A stretch of DNA of 64,000 nucleotides from Corylus avellana (taxonomy: Eukaryota > Streptophyta > Magnoliopsida > Fagales > Betulaceae): contig NC_081550.1 in the NCBI RefSeq assembly GCF_901000735.1, positions 14,302,393 through 14,366,392 of the forward strand, read 5' to 3'. The notes beneath the pieces were generated by a model. The model saw only the letters and a program-made list of their open reading frames with translations. It was not told the origin of the DNA and did no database searches. Each line of letters starts with the position of its first letter. Positions within the stretch are counted from its first letter, which is position 1. The position numbers and the translations under genes are program-made. Below are positions 22,685-33,962 of the stretch, piece by piece.

Positions 22685-23472
22685 CCCCTACCCCTACCCT
22701 TACCCCTATTACTGCCTCTACCTCTAGAAGATGCATAAGTAGCTTGCAAAATCTGCAAAGTTGATGCATAATTTGTAAATTAAATGTAATGAAGTTAGGG
22801 CAATGAGCACTAACATATTAATAGTTTGGAACTTACTGTTTCAACATCAGTGGTTGGCTAGGGAGTTGGGGTATGACCATGTAAACTTGGACCACCACCA
22901 TCTTCTACCTATGATAACAAATTTTTTAAACAGTAACATAGTATAACCAATACAAAAAATAAATAAAAAATAAAAAATTGTATAAACATTACTAGTAGTA
23001 GTTCAGCTCATGTTGGCTTGCACTCCTACCTTCTCTCCTGTAATTCATTGTCTCTCTTCTTTCCTATGGCATTGTGTCCAATCCCTTTGCATTTGGAGCA
23101 TCTCATCCTAACCCCACCCTTCCTCATACGGTATGGATTAACAGGCTCTTTTGGACCTTTTGTCCTTACTTTTCTGGGTTTGCCAGGTTGTATTCTATGT
23201 AGCGCCAAGGGGGGGGGGTCCATATGGTCGTAGTTTGTCTTCACCTATTGGTCCTCTCCAGGCGTTGGATAAACAATCTCATCGTAGGCTTTTTTATATA
23301 TCTCAACAGTATACCAATCATCTACATAATTTTGTGGGTCTGCATTAAAATACCAAATTGCAGACATTGCATGTGCACATGAAATTTCTGTCAAGTCCCA
23401 CTATCTATAGCCACAAGTTCTACTCAACAAATTCACAACATACTGCTTGTTATTGTGTGTGACTTCATATAA

Positions 23473-23572
23473 NNNNNNNNNNNNNNNNNNNNNNNNNNNN
23501 NNNNNNNNNNNNNNNNNNNNNNNNNNNNNNNNNNNNNNNNNNNNNNNNNNNNNNNNNNNNNNNNNNNNNNNN
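23473..23572. other. Assembly gap (100 N)
   Basis: 100 N between the MULE SWIM-finger exon and the inserted LTR. It hides the 5' end of the LTR and part of the transposase. Confidence 0.95.
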
Positions 23573-25420
23573 AGATTATTTTGATAATGATGTTATTTTA
23601 ATATCCATTGTAGCTAAGGATTTTAATTCTTGGGAAATTTATGAGAGTGGTAATTAGAGAATGGTAATTGGTGAAATAATACGATAGTAAATGGTAGGTA
23701 TAAGGATGGTAGAATAAGAAGGTAGAATAGTATAGGATAGGTAGAATAGTATAGGGTAGATAGAATAGTATAGGGTTGGTAAAATAGTATAGGGTTGGTG
23801 AAATAGTAAAATGAGGGTATAATTTTAAATTGAAGATAGAATGAGGGTATAATTGTAAATTGAAGGTAGAATAGTATAGGGTTGGTGAAATAGTATAGGG
23901 TTGGTGAAATAGTAAAATGAGGGTATAATTGTAAATTGACGGTAGAATAGTGTGTGATTTTCTCCTATAAATAGAGCTCTTCTCCTTCAGAATTTTCACC
24001 ACTCATCTCCTCTCCCATCTCTTGCATATATTCTTCCTTCTTCCGCTTTTTACTCGGTCTTTCTTCTTTCTAAGAGTGTTTACTCAGAACAGAGAGAGAA
24101 AGGGCGAGACCAAGCGCTACAAGAAAGAAAGAACACAAGAGATAGCGGACTTTAGAAATTAGTTTCAAAAGTTATACTAGTGGTATTAGTCATATTGGAG
24201 CAACTAGATTCCTTCATACCACTTCTAGCTTCAGTCTAGAGGTAAGTAAATTCACTACCCCTTCTAAAGTTACTTCATGTCATGCTATTTATTAATTCTT
24301 TAGTAAATTGTAAATGATTATTTTATTTACGTATTATGAAGTTATGTTGCATGCATGAAGGATTTCTAAAAGAATTATCTAGAAAGTTTCTATTTATTTA
24401 AACACTTTCTAAGTACAACAAGTTTATATTTGAAAAGGTTTCCATTTTGAGAAAAGAAAGTTGAGAAATGATGATGATTATAAGAAAGAAAAAAGATGAT
24501 AAACCCTCCTACATGTTGCCCTAAGATGCATCAAAAGAAGTACAAAGAAAAGTACAAGAGATGAGATAAATGTTTATGAAATGAGGGCACATGTAGGGAG
24601 GAGAGTATTTTTGGCCCCAAGATAAGATAAGATGAGAGTTCGGTACCGATACTCGGATGGAGGCGAAACCACTGAAGGAGGCTATGCCAGAAGGTGGTAT
24701 TCCATCAACTAGACCGCTGAGTGCACCAAGAAAGAGTTAATTGACGGTCGGGCATGGCTGTGGCCACAGTTCAGTGCCATGGTCACAAGGACCCGCAACC
24801 CTCGTACACAGGGGTAATAGTGTACATGGGCCTTATTATGAGAAAATGATACTATATTTTCAACGATAATATGCTATGATGATTTACAGAGATTATTTAT
24901 AATGATGCATTATGATGATGATTTATAAAGATGATTTACAACGATGATCTATTACTAGATGTAATAGTATGTATATGTTACGGGAGATGCAACCGTACAT
25001 ACAGATATTATTATGGCTAGAATTATATTTATTTGCGAAAATGATTTTCAAAATCGAGAACAAGGAGTAAAACTATTTATGGTTGTGGATTTTACTTGCT
25101 GGGCCCCCTTTGGGCTCATTCAGTTTTATTTCTTGTTTTCAGGTAGAAAGGATGCTGGAATAGGAGGCCGGAATGGGGACGGGAATAATTATTACTTTTC
25201 AAAGTCTTTTCATATAAGTTATTGTAATAATATGATATTCTGCAACTAAAGTTTAATGTTTTCTAATTTCGCTTGTAATAAAATCTCTTGAATAATGTTT
25301 TATACATTTATCGTATCCTTTAAAATCAAGTACTCTGATAGACCTTATAGATCTTTGCAAGAATTTTTGTTGTAAAAGAAGAAAAGTGGCAAACTCGGCC
25401 TTAACGGGCTGGGGATGTTA
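23573..25420 (+). repeat. Ty3/gypsy-type LTR (solo or partial) inserted in the MULE transposase
   Basis: The block ends GGGGATGTTACA, the usual 3' end of many plant gypsy LTRs, and interrupts the transposase frame right after HCYSIYAGA. A TATA box (TATAAATAGAGC, about 23966-23977) followed by a CT-rich stretch marks a plus-strand promoter. No pol or gag is present, so this is a solo LTR or an LTR whose partner is lost. The left end is in the gap. The reading frame resumes on the other side of the gap. Confidence 0.72.
23690..23950. repeat. Minisatellite upstream of the LTR TATA box
   Basis: Irregular repeats of GGTAGAATAGTATAGG and GTTGGTGAAATAGTA (15-20 bp units), with a longer GAGGGTATAATTGTAAATTGA unit repeated three times. 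It sits in the U3 part of the LTR, just upstream of TATAAATAG. Confidence 0.8.
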
Positions 25421-25970
25421 CAGAGCCCCAGCATATATGCTGTAGCAATGCCCAGCAATCTGTCCAATTTCATCCAATTTTGCAACTACTCTTGGACAAA
25501 GCTTACCAGTCATGGTTTTGATGCCATCCCTCTTTCTTTGATATCTCTTTATCAACTTCTTCCTTATCATTTCCAGCATGGATATGATCGACAAGTCATG
25601 CGCCTTCAGAATGTAGGCATTAAAGCTCTCACACAGGTTGTTCACAAATCGATCACACTTGGAGAATGTATTGAACCAAGCCCTAAACCATGAGCTTGGG
25701 TCAATTTTTGACAAATAGTTGTATGCATCCTGGCTTATAAGTCTCAATTCCTCCATTTGCTTATGGAATTCAACTTCAGTGTATGCTGTAGCCGCAACCC
25801 ATAACTTGTCATTCAATGCCACACCACGATGACCTATGTCTCTGTAGTTTACATACAAATGTCTTACACAAAATTGGTGGTCAGACCCAGGAATCACCAC
25901 AACGAAAGCTGGTTGCAACCCCTACACTCAGTCACAATTGTAACCAAAAAACATCACATATTTTGTTTTG

Positions 25971-26012
<42 letters not shown>
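25971..26012. repeat. (ATA/AAT)n microsatellite in a MULE transposase intron
   Basis: About 14 uninterrupted trinucleotide units between two transposase exons. Confidence 0.9.
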
Positions 26013-26014
<2 letters not shown>

Positions 26015-26099
26015 CATAATATCTTTCACATACATATCTAAACAAATTCAAGTATGAAGAAAAACAAAAACAAAGAAATAAAATGAACTTAAATTATGG

Positions 26100-26199
26100 N
26101 NNNNNNNNNNNNNNNNNNNNNNNNNNNNNNNNNNNNNNNNNNNNNNNNNNNNNNNNNNNNNNNNNNNNNNNNNNNNNNNNNNNNNNNNNNNNNNNNNNN
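26100..26199. other. Assembly gap (100 N)
   Basis: 100 N between the Cys-rich N-terminal module and the transposase core of the MULE. Confidence 0.95.
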
Positions 26200-27269
26200 T
26201 GTTTAGGCCGTAATAATCTAATTTCAAATGAGTCATCATCCTTACATTTACAACTATACACCCTATACCTACAACCTGGATCCCTGCATACCACAACACA
26301 TTTAGCAAGTAATTCTTTTTAAACCTTACCTCCTTCCCCTTTCTTAAATTGTTCTCTCTAATAGCTTCTCTAAAGACTTTGATTGGGGGAAATTTCTGCC
26401 CAGTACTCAACTGTGGGTTTTCCATTTCAGTTTGTTGAAACTCTGTTCACCTAGTTACACATGTGGTAAGAGATAAAACCTCAATCTCCTCATCGCTTAT
26501 GGGAGGGGATACAAGAATGTCACTTCATGCCATGTCTGAGTTTGCATCATCATCAACCTCATCACCATAGCATTTACCCCTGCCACTAACTTCTTCAGCT
26601 CCCTCTGCATTTGCATTTTGATTATCACCCTCCTCCTCCTCCTCCTCCTCCTCCTCATCTCCATCCTCCTCATCACCCTCCTCCACATAATCATTATCCT
26701 CCTCCTCATCCTCAGACTCATTACCCTCCCCATCACCCTCAGCACCACCCTCCTCAACATTGCCCCATTCCATGGATGGTCCCAAAACGTTGTTATCTTC
26801 ATCAAACAAGTCCGGTTCTAACACCTCGTCCCAATAAGGATCATCTCAATCAATCCTACTATGCCCACCATCTTCACCATCATTATCTTCCTCATATTCC
26901 TCATCATTAACTGTAATCTCATCAAGTGAAACAATGTACAACTCAATAACTGGTAACTCTACATGTTTTGCAACAATTTCCAACACATCATGGTCTGATG
27001 AAATTAATGTTAGAACATTATGGATACTACTACATGGGTGTAAGTAATACACTAGATCCCATGACTAGTATCCATACTTTCTAACTATACCCTCAATCTC
27101 AAAAAAGGACAACTTGTCCTCGTCAAACTTCTCATCATACACATCTACATCACCCCTCTCCACATATGTGCGCATAAACCTCATATTTATCTTACCCCCA
27201 TAATGTACCTCGAATACAAACTCCTGTATAGTCATCCTAACAATAAAAGAAATAAATAAAATAAACAAA

Positions 27270-28098
27270 TCAATATAATATTAACATGTTTTTTCCTACT
27301 GCCAATAAATAAAGATTCAGTATAGCATACAAATGCAACTAAGAAAGTGGATGTGTAACTAACCACCAATCAAACTTAGTAAATATTAGAGTCTTAGTTA
27401 TTAATAAAGTCTTACTTATTATTATTGCTTAGGATGAGTGTTTGAGGTCTATTTCACATATAAGATCATTAATTAATTAATCTACGTTAAATCAATAAGT
27501 TTGACCTCTATTTCAGACACTCAACTTACCACACATATTAACTTAAATAAATTTGACTAAGTTTTCACATGGGACATCATGAATTATTTGTGTTAAAATA
27601 TGTTGTTTATGTTGTTTTCAGTATAGCATGCACATGCAGCTAATAAGATATATTAAAGGTCAAATGCACATGCACATGCACGAATACAAGAGATGAAACC
27701 TAAAGTGGGGGCACATCCAGGGACCACATGTACACAATATGTCATTAATTAGTGGGCCACGTTAGGAATATGACGCCTCAATGCATCCTTTTTGAAATAG
27801 ATATCAACTTCCCAAAGCATATAACATCCGAAGAGACCACACAAACCATCAACCATAAACCAACAAAACTACATTATTAAATGGGTTGACTGTGTATAAA
27901 AATATACATATAACAAATATACCAGATATATAACAGACAAACAAACAACGACCACATGCCTCTCTTCATGGTCGAACCCCAAAATATAAAATGTATGAAT
28001 AAATAACATCAAATTAAACAAAAAAAAAAAAAGGAAAAAAAAAAAAAAAGAAAGAAAGAAAGAAGAGACCCAGTATGCGTGCACACAAACCAATTGGT
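27270..28098. other. MULE internal DNA upstream of the transposase
   Basis: AT-rich DNA between the transposase start and the inserted LTR element, expected to be the promoter side of the transposase. Poly(A) and GAAA runs lie near 28019-28062. No gene was recognised. Confidence 0.5.
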
Positions 28099-28103
28099 AA
28101 GAG

Positions 28104-29279
28104 TGATGTCCAAATTTAAAATGCTCGCAAGCACACGAGTCGTATGCAATATAGCGTGTGCAAGTGCGATGTCGAATCCACAGGGAATTGCGTCGGGAAA
28201 ATCAGTTTCTATCTATATCAATTCTCTCTTAACCTAATTCCAAATTGTTTGTGTCATGCAAAAAAATATATATAAAAATTAAACTAAAAACTAAAATGTA
28301 ATCAATTGATAAAACACTAAGGTTTCAGAATTCACCTCACCAAATTAAAGCACACATTCTCATGTTTTGTTCATCCATCCGACAAGCAATTAAATCCTAT
28401 GCATGTTCTATTATTTTTATAAGATTAACCTATTGAACCATTCGATGAATCCATCCTTATTACAAATCACAACGAATATTCAATTGAGACCAAAACATCC
28501 AATGTATCCATTTGAATAAAGAAAAATAATGAATATCCAATTTCAATCAAAAGATTCGATGCATCCGTTGGATGAAACACAACGAATATCCAACGTTTTC
28601 ACAATTTATAAACAACAATCAATCACAATTTTCTCACATAATTGAATTGAAATGAACATACACTACATTAAAGGTTGAAATTGTACGAACCACACGAGAA
28701 ATATAAAACAAATCAATGGTGAGGCTTCATCTTCAACCTTAGTTGAAGAATTAGCCTCTCATGACAAAAAGAATCATAGAGAAACTAATTAATTTCATTA
28801 AAATCAAATACTTACAAAAGAATTCGAGTTCAAAGTGACAAAATGCCCAGAAAACACGAAATGACAAAGAACGGCACCCCTGACGCGCCTCCGTACGTTT
28901 TCCCTAGAAAACTATGATATTTATAAGCTAATTTAGGGTTTCAGCGTTTTCCAGGTTAGACTAGCGCCCTCGAGCACACACTAGTTGCGCTCAATCGCAC
29001 TCGTGCATCAGGTCTCCTGCGGCGCAGCGCTTGGGTGCTGCTGGCTTGATGTTAGGCACGAGTGTGCTCGATCGAATGGCCAATGCGCTCGAGCGCACTT
29101 CCAAAAATACTCTTTTCTCAAATTCCTTGCATCTTTCACATTAAGACTATAGTTTTTCCTTAGCAACTTGCAAAATACTAAAACACCAAAATTAACACAA
29201 AACATCAGACAATAATAAAGCTAAAAGCTTAACAAATATAAATTAAGGGGCCCAAATATGCAATATTTGACACTCAACA
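28104..29279 (-). repeat. 3' LTR of the LARD-like element
   Basis: It starts TGATGTCCAAATTT and ends CACTCAACA in plus coordinates (in minus sense TGTTGAGTG...). It contains about 65-bp internal repeats (about 28445-28600) around AACGAATATCCAA, and GCGC/CTCGAGC words near 28970-29095. Confidence 0.9.
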
Positions 29280-29298
29280 AATACCTCCAAACTTACAT
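29280..29298 (-). other. Polypurine tract next to the 3' LTR
   Basis: In minus sense the DNA immediately before the LTR reads AAGTTTGGAGGTATT, the purine-rich plus-strand primer position. Confidence 0.6.
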
Positions 29299-30566
29299 TT
29301 TGCTAGTCCCTTAGCAAAACAAAATAAAAAACAAAATCAAAGCATGAAACATAAGTCCCCTGTAGTGGGAGAGACGATTACATTTAGTATATGGAAGAAG
29401 CCTTTTAAACCCCTAGGCATCCCTAGAGGACGAGTGAAGTCTCGTGAGGGTTTAACAGCAATGATACCCATAAACATTTTCAGGGCTATGTTATCGACAA
29501 ACATGAACTTCCACACAAACACATGGTTTTTACAACATAAGAGGTTTAAAAAACTGAATACCCCAATCACATCATCAGAACATCCAAAATCACTTCACTC
29601 ATATATGGAAATTCGAGACAACACATGCTCCAATTAGTGTAAAGTGATGTTAACATACAATCATGAGACTTCAATTCTTCTCAAAGTTGTGTGTACCTCA
29701 AAATTCATAGGAATTCTCTTAGATGAAAATAACCAAGGCTTAATTTAAAATGTGTTTTTTTTTTTTTTTTTTTTTTTTGTAGGCTGTGCAATGTTCAGCT
29801 CCCTTAAGCTTTCTAATTGACCCATGTAACGAGTGTTGGGCTAGTGACTCCCAAACCAGATGATTTTAGGGCACTAGATGTGGAAACATCTCTAAGGGCT
29901 TAATTACTCAGGTCAAAAAGGATATGAAGACAAACTAGTCATACAGTCAACCAAATTGAATTTTACATTTTTTTACGCGAACGCTCAATGCTTAGTGAGG
30001 CAATAAGTCTGGTTAGTCAATGAGAAACTCAAACTGATTTTTTTTTAAATTTTATTTAATTTTATCTATTTTCAAGCCAAGGTTTCATCCACAATTCATC
30101 CTACAAATCTCAAAATACACAATATCCAATTCAAATCTCATACGTCATAAATCCTCTGCTAATGTACTCGTGATAATCAACTCAAACATGTGAAGTCTCT
30201 CAAAGTCAAAAATGAGACAAATGATGATGATGTATTCAAGATGTTAAACAAACCAATGACATACAAACCGTAGTTACAGTGTAACTCATACTTAATCAAC
30301 AACATAGCACAATTTTTTATTTTTTATTTTTTATTTTTATTTATTTTTTATTTTTACAAATAAAAACAAACAAAAGACAAAGTGTCTTTCCATACCTCCA
30401 AACTTAAATTACACATTGCCCTCAATATGTAGTAAAGAAATATATTACCAGAAGTACGAAACATCAAGGTGTGAAAAAGGTCAGGGCGTCCCCCAAACAT
30501 GAACACTAAAACACTTGTCGACAAAACTGACAGCAATATTTTCTCATAGAAACAAACATCAAAAGG

Positions 30567-31985
30567 TTAATTGCTGTCAGAAACAAAAAATAAAATGACA
30601 AGAAAAAAAGTACTAAAAAATGAAGTGCAAAAAATAAAAAAGAAAAAAAAACTGCACTTTCCCCAATCATTTGGGTGTCCCACCAATTCCTTCCACCTTT
30701 CCTTCTTTAGAATTTGATATCCCTCTGGAAGGATGTTTCGCCATCTTATGTAGCCAATTTGCTTGCTTCGAAGGATCTTCTTAGGAACATTGTTCCTAGA
30801 TTTGTGATCTTGTGTGTATCGATCCTTGAGAAGTTTAGCCAGAGATGGCTCTTTGAGACATTGAAGAATTAAAGCTTGGGGTTCATGAAGTGTCTCAAGA
30901 GGGATTGTGATGAAGGAATGAGTTTCAGTACTCACTTCCTTGTAATTGGACCAACTTGGAGTTGACGAGGGTTTACTTTTCTCTAGGTGCTCATCTTGCT
31001 CCTCTTTTCCTTCCCCATTCTTAGTTCGCATCTCAAGAGTGGAATCCAATAAGGCCTTAGCTTGCTCATGTATCATATCAAGGTCTAGATCAAATTCAAA
31101 TTGAGCAAAGCACTCTTCTAGACGATCCTCCAAACTTGGCTCATTAGAAGTCTCAGCTTGCTCATGTATCATATCAAGGTTAAGATCAAATTCAAATTGA
31201 GCAAAGCACTCTTCTAGACAATCCTCCAGACTTGGCTCATTAGAAGTCTCAGCTTGCTCAAGGAACTTGTCAAGGTCTAGGTCGCATCCAAATTGAGCAA
31301 AAACCTCTCCCAAAGGATCCTCTAGACTTGGCGTATTAGTAGTCACCTCAACACTTTCTTCACTCCCACGTGTGGTGGTGGCTTGGACATGCTCATGATA
31401 AGAACTGCAATCTTCATCCTCATCAATCAAGTAGTGTCCTTTAGCCATCAGCTGACCTTGAAACTCTTCTTCCTCTATCCTTTTGATTTCATCAACAAGA
31501 TGACCAAGCTGTCCTTCCAACCATGCAATTGCTTCAGTATTTGCCATAGTGGCATCTTTGATTTCTTGCTGGGACTGGCCAGTTATTTGCATGAATGTTT
31601 TGAGTGTGTCCTCCAACGAAGAAGAAAATCGGTGCAATACATCAAGTTGGTTGTTGAACTGTGGATATTCAGGATAGTGCAGTTCATCAACTTGGGGAGC
31701 ATACTTTCCCATAGCATGAGCTTGCCACGAGAAATCAGAATGGTTACTCCAGTTCGCGGTATAAAAATTAGAATTTGATTCAAACCCCGGGTTGGAGAAA
31801 TTGGTGTTCATCTGCTCATATAAAAATTTGGAAAATTGACCCTAGGATGGACAATTACCAAAACTGTGATAAGGATTGGAGCAGTATGAACATGGTCCAT
31901 ATGAATGAAAATTTTGAGAGTAGTTAGCAGGAGTTGGTGTCCTACAACTAGGAGAAGCATTAAAATTACCAAACTGAAAATTCAT
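30567..31985 (-). pseudogene. gag-like ORF with N-terminal zinc knuckle and three 32-residue repeats
   Basis: The frame starts at ATG 31985-31983 (MNFQFGNFNASPS). It has a zinc knuckle, CSYCSNPYHSFGNC (C-x2-C-x4-H-x4-C), then one in-frame TAG at 31844-31842, after which the same frame is open for 414 codons from ATG 31811. The downstream part has EYPQFNNQLDVLH, TLKTFMQITGQSQQEIK, MANTEAIAWLEGQLGHL and LMAKGHYLIDEDED, a pattern seen in gag C-terminal regions of Athila/Tat-type relics in many plants. Residues 161-256 of the 414-codon part are three tandem 32-residue units (SLED-L-E-FAQF--DL-LD). Then comes a charged region and a hydrophobic tail (FFFFFIFCTSFF) that is probably readthrough into A/T-rich DNA. 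The TAG is probably a former Trp codon. Confidence 0.78.
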
Positions 31986-32576
31986 GCTTCACCCTCACTC
32001 TTTAGCATGCAAATATCTCACATAAAACATTAACCAAAATATTTTTTTTGTTTTTGTTTTTTTTAAGACAATCAAATAAACAAAAAATGCCAAAAATTAA
32101 AAACAAAAACTCAAAAACTCACAAAATGGATCAAACATAGGTTTGGCAAAATTTTAGGTATTGGTCTATTTTGGTGAAGTCTGCGGAGGTGTGTTCAAGC
32201 CCAGGTTGGGTGGGATCAAGCGCAGGCGCTATGATCCGCCTGATGTTGCTGGCTTGCTGCAATGCGCTCGAGCTGACATGGGACCTAGTCGTGCGTAGGT
32301 GCGCGCAAAGGAACTTGGAGTTGCCTTATTGCGCAAGTGCGCTCGAGTGTGATACACTTGCGCTCGATCGTATTCGAGTCAGTGTGTGGACAAAGAATGC
32401 GGCAGAAACTGCAAATCAAGCCAAAAACAACAAACAAAACAAACGAAATTTTTTTTTATTTTTTATTTTTTATTAGCACAGGAATAAAAGAAACAAATTG
32501 CAAAATAAAATCCTAATTATAATTAGAAGAAAGATAAAACTAATTTAGACCTAAATTGTTTTAAAAAATAAATCAA

Positions 32577-32595
32577 TTCCCCGGCAACGGCACCA
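32577..32595 (-). other. Primer-binding site of the LARD-like element
   Basis: In minus sense TGGTGCCGTTGCCGGGGAA, six bases downstream of the 5' LTR. This is a diverged form of the TGGCGCCGTTGCCGGGG site found in many Athila/Tat-type elements. Confidence 0.8.
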
Positions 32596-32601
32596 AAAAC
32601 T

Positions 32602-33773
32602 TAATGTGCAAATTTAAAATACTTGCAAGTGCACGAGTCATGTTCAATATAGTGTGTGCAAGTGCGAGGTCAAATCCACAGGGAATTGGGTCGTGAAAAT
32701 CAATTTCTATCTAAATCAATTCTATCTTAACCTAGTTTCAAATTGTTTGTGTGGCGCAAAAAAAATATAAAATAAACTAAAAGCTAAAATGTAATAAATT
32801 GATAAAAGACTAAGGTTTCAAAATTTACCTCTTCAAATCAAAGCACACATTCTCATGTTTTATTTATACATCCGACAAGCAATTAAATCCTATGCATGTT
32901 CTATTGTTTTTATAAGATTAACCTATTAAAACATTCGATGAATCCATCCTTATTACAAATCACAACGAATATCCAATTGAGACCAAAACATCTAATGTAT
33001 CCGTTTGAATAACGAAAAACAATGGATATTGAATTTCAATCAAAAGATTCGATGTATCAGTTGGATGAAACACAACGAATATCCAATGTTTTCATAATTT
33101 ATAAACAATAATTAATCACAATTTTCTTACATAATTGAATTGAAATGAACATACACTACATTAAAGGTCGGAATTGTACAAACCACATGAGAAATATAAA
33201 ACAAATCAATGGTGAGGCTTCATCTTCAACCTTAGTTGAAGAATTAGCCTTTCATGACAAAAAGAATCATAAAGAAACTAATTAACTTCATTAAAATCAA
33301 ATACTTACAAAAGAATTCGAGTTCAAAGTGACAAAATACCCAGAAAACACGAAAGCGACAAAGAATGGCACCCCTAGCGTGCCTTCGCACGTTTTCCCTA
33401 GAAAACTATGATATTTATAAACTAATTTAGGGTTTCAACATTTTCCAGGTCAACCGAGTGCGCTCGAGCACACACTAGGTGCGCTCAATCGCACTCGTGC
33501 ATTAGGTCTCCTGCGGCGCAATGCTTGGGCGCTGCTGGCTTGATATTGGGCACCAGTGCTCTCGATTGCATGGCTAGTGCGCTTGAGGGCACTTCTAAAA
33601 CTGATCTTTTCTCAAATTCCTAGCATCTTTCACATTAAGACCCCAGTTTTTCCTTGGCAACCTATAAAATACTAAAACACCAAAACTAACACAAAACATC
33701 AGACAATAATAAAGCTAAAGGCATAACAAATATAAATTAAGAGACCCAAATATGCAATATTTGGCACTCAACA
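32602..33773 (-). repeat. 5' LTR of the LARD-like element
   Basis: It starts TAATGTGCAAATTT (TG mutated to TA relative to the other LTR) and ends GGCACTCAACA in plus coordinates. Length is 1,172 bp against 1,176 bp for its partner, and the two are colinear throughout. Confidence 0.9.
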
Positions 33774-33860
33774 AAGAGCTTTTCCATAATCAAATTTTAT
33801 TAAAAGAAAATTTAAAAATGACTGGGTTGACTAACGAAGTGGCCACTTTGACACATGTTG

Positions 33861-33953
33861 GTACTTTGTTGGGCTACTGTAGTACCTTTTGAGCATTGTG
33901 GGGCCAACTCGCAAACGGCTGTCAGTTTGGGGGGCCTTTTTATATTTTTTTCC
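33861..33953 (-). repeat. MULE right terminal inverted repeat
   Basis: A 93-bp reverse-complemented copy of the left TIR, followed by the target duplication TATAATTTA (33954-33962). Confidence 0.92.
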
Positions 33954-33962
33954 TATAATTTA

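Larger units (their letters stand above)
20450..27235 (-). pseudogene. mudrA-like MULE transposase, multi-exon and broken
   Basis: Minus-strand order: N-terminal domain (27235-27065, MTIQEFVFEVHYGGKI, FFEIEGIVRKYGY, then an in-frame stop). Next SWDLVYYLHPC and a linker (27052-26846), then a long acidic tract (26824-26525) with a poly-Glu run from a (TCC)n repeat. The MuDR N-terminal domain follows (26425-26310, FPPIKVFREAIRENNLRKGK) with a Cys-rich module (VVCRDPGCRYRVYSCKC), then a 100-N gap. The transposase core is at 25918-25418 (GSDHQFCVRHLYVNYRD, FVNNLCESFNAYI). After an inserted LTR and a second gap come a degraded SWIM finger (23472-23340, a Cys lost) and a zinc knuckle (23244-23016, CSKCKGIGHN, last Cys lost). 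The tail has an RG repeat split by a hAT, three tandem exons, and a basic C-terminus (20713-20450). Several stops are present and the DDE N-part is missing at the gap. Confidence 0.85.
28104..33773 (-). mobile_element. 5.67 kb non-autonomous LTR retrotransposon (LARD-like, Athila/Tat-type gag relic)
   Basis: Two LTRs of similar length flank one gag-like frame, a primer-binding site and a polypurine tract, all consistent with minus orientation. The 5-mer AAGAG lies immediately outside both ends (28099-28103 and 33774-33778), a perfect target duplication. No protease, reverse transcriptase or integrase is present in the about 3.3 kb interior, so mobility would need proteins in trans. It is inserted 87 bp inside the MULE right TIR. 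The LTRs differ at several percent of positions by eye, so the insertion is not recent. Confidence 0.9.
18134..33953 (-). mobile_element. 15.8 kb Mutator-like element (MULE) with TIRs and 9-bp target duplication, carrying nested insertions
   Basis: The left TIR (18134-18224) and right TIR (33861-33953) are inverted copies with about four substitutions and two one-base indels. Both start GGAAAAAA(A)TATAAAAAGG and contain CCCAAACTGACAGC. Both are flanked by the identical 9-mer TATAATTTA (18125-18133 and 33954-33962), the 9-bp target duplication typical of MULEs. Inside are a mudrA-like transposase pseudogene on the minus strand (27235-20450) and a GRF zinc-finger gene on the plus strand near the left TIR. 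Later insertions: hAT elements (21420-22684), an LTR (about 23573-25420) and an LTR element (28104-33773). Removing those and the N gaps leaves roughly 7 kb, a plausible autonomous MULE size. Orientation is given by the transposase. Confidence 0.92.

Noticed and set aside
22676..22715. Telomere-like CCCTACCCCTACCCCTA run
   Set aside because: The unit is CCCCTA, not the plant CCCTAAA. In minus sense it encodes an Arg-Gly repeat of the MULE transposase, and the neighbouring copy at 21405 is the hAT target duplication.
24600..24840. Short coding-like stretch in the LTR (GAGTTCGGTACCGATACTCGG region)
   Set aside because: Stops in all frames and position inside the LTR. It is better explained as LTR sequence.
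26611..26910. Plus-strand His/Pro-rich open frame
   Set aside because: It is antisense to the acidic tract of the MULE transposase and arises from a (TCC)n repeat.
31383..31778. 131-codon plus-strand ORF
   Set aside because: It is a shadow of the minus-strand gag-like ORF, which has family-like motifs.
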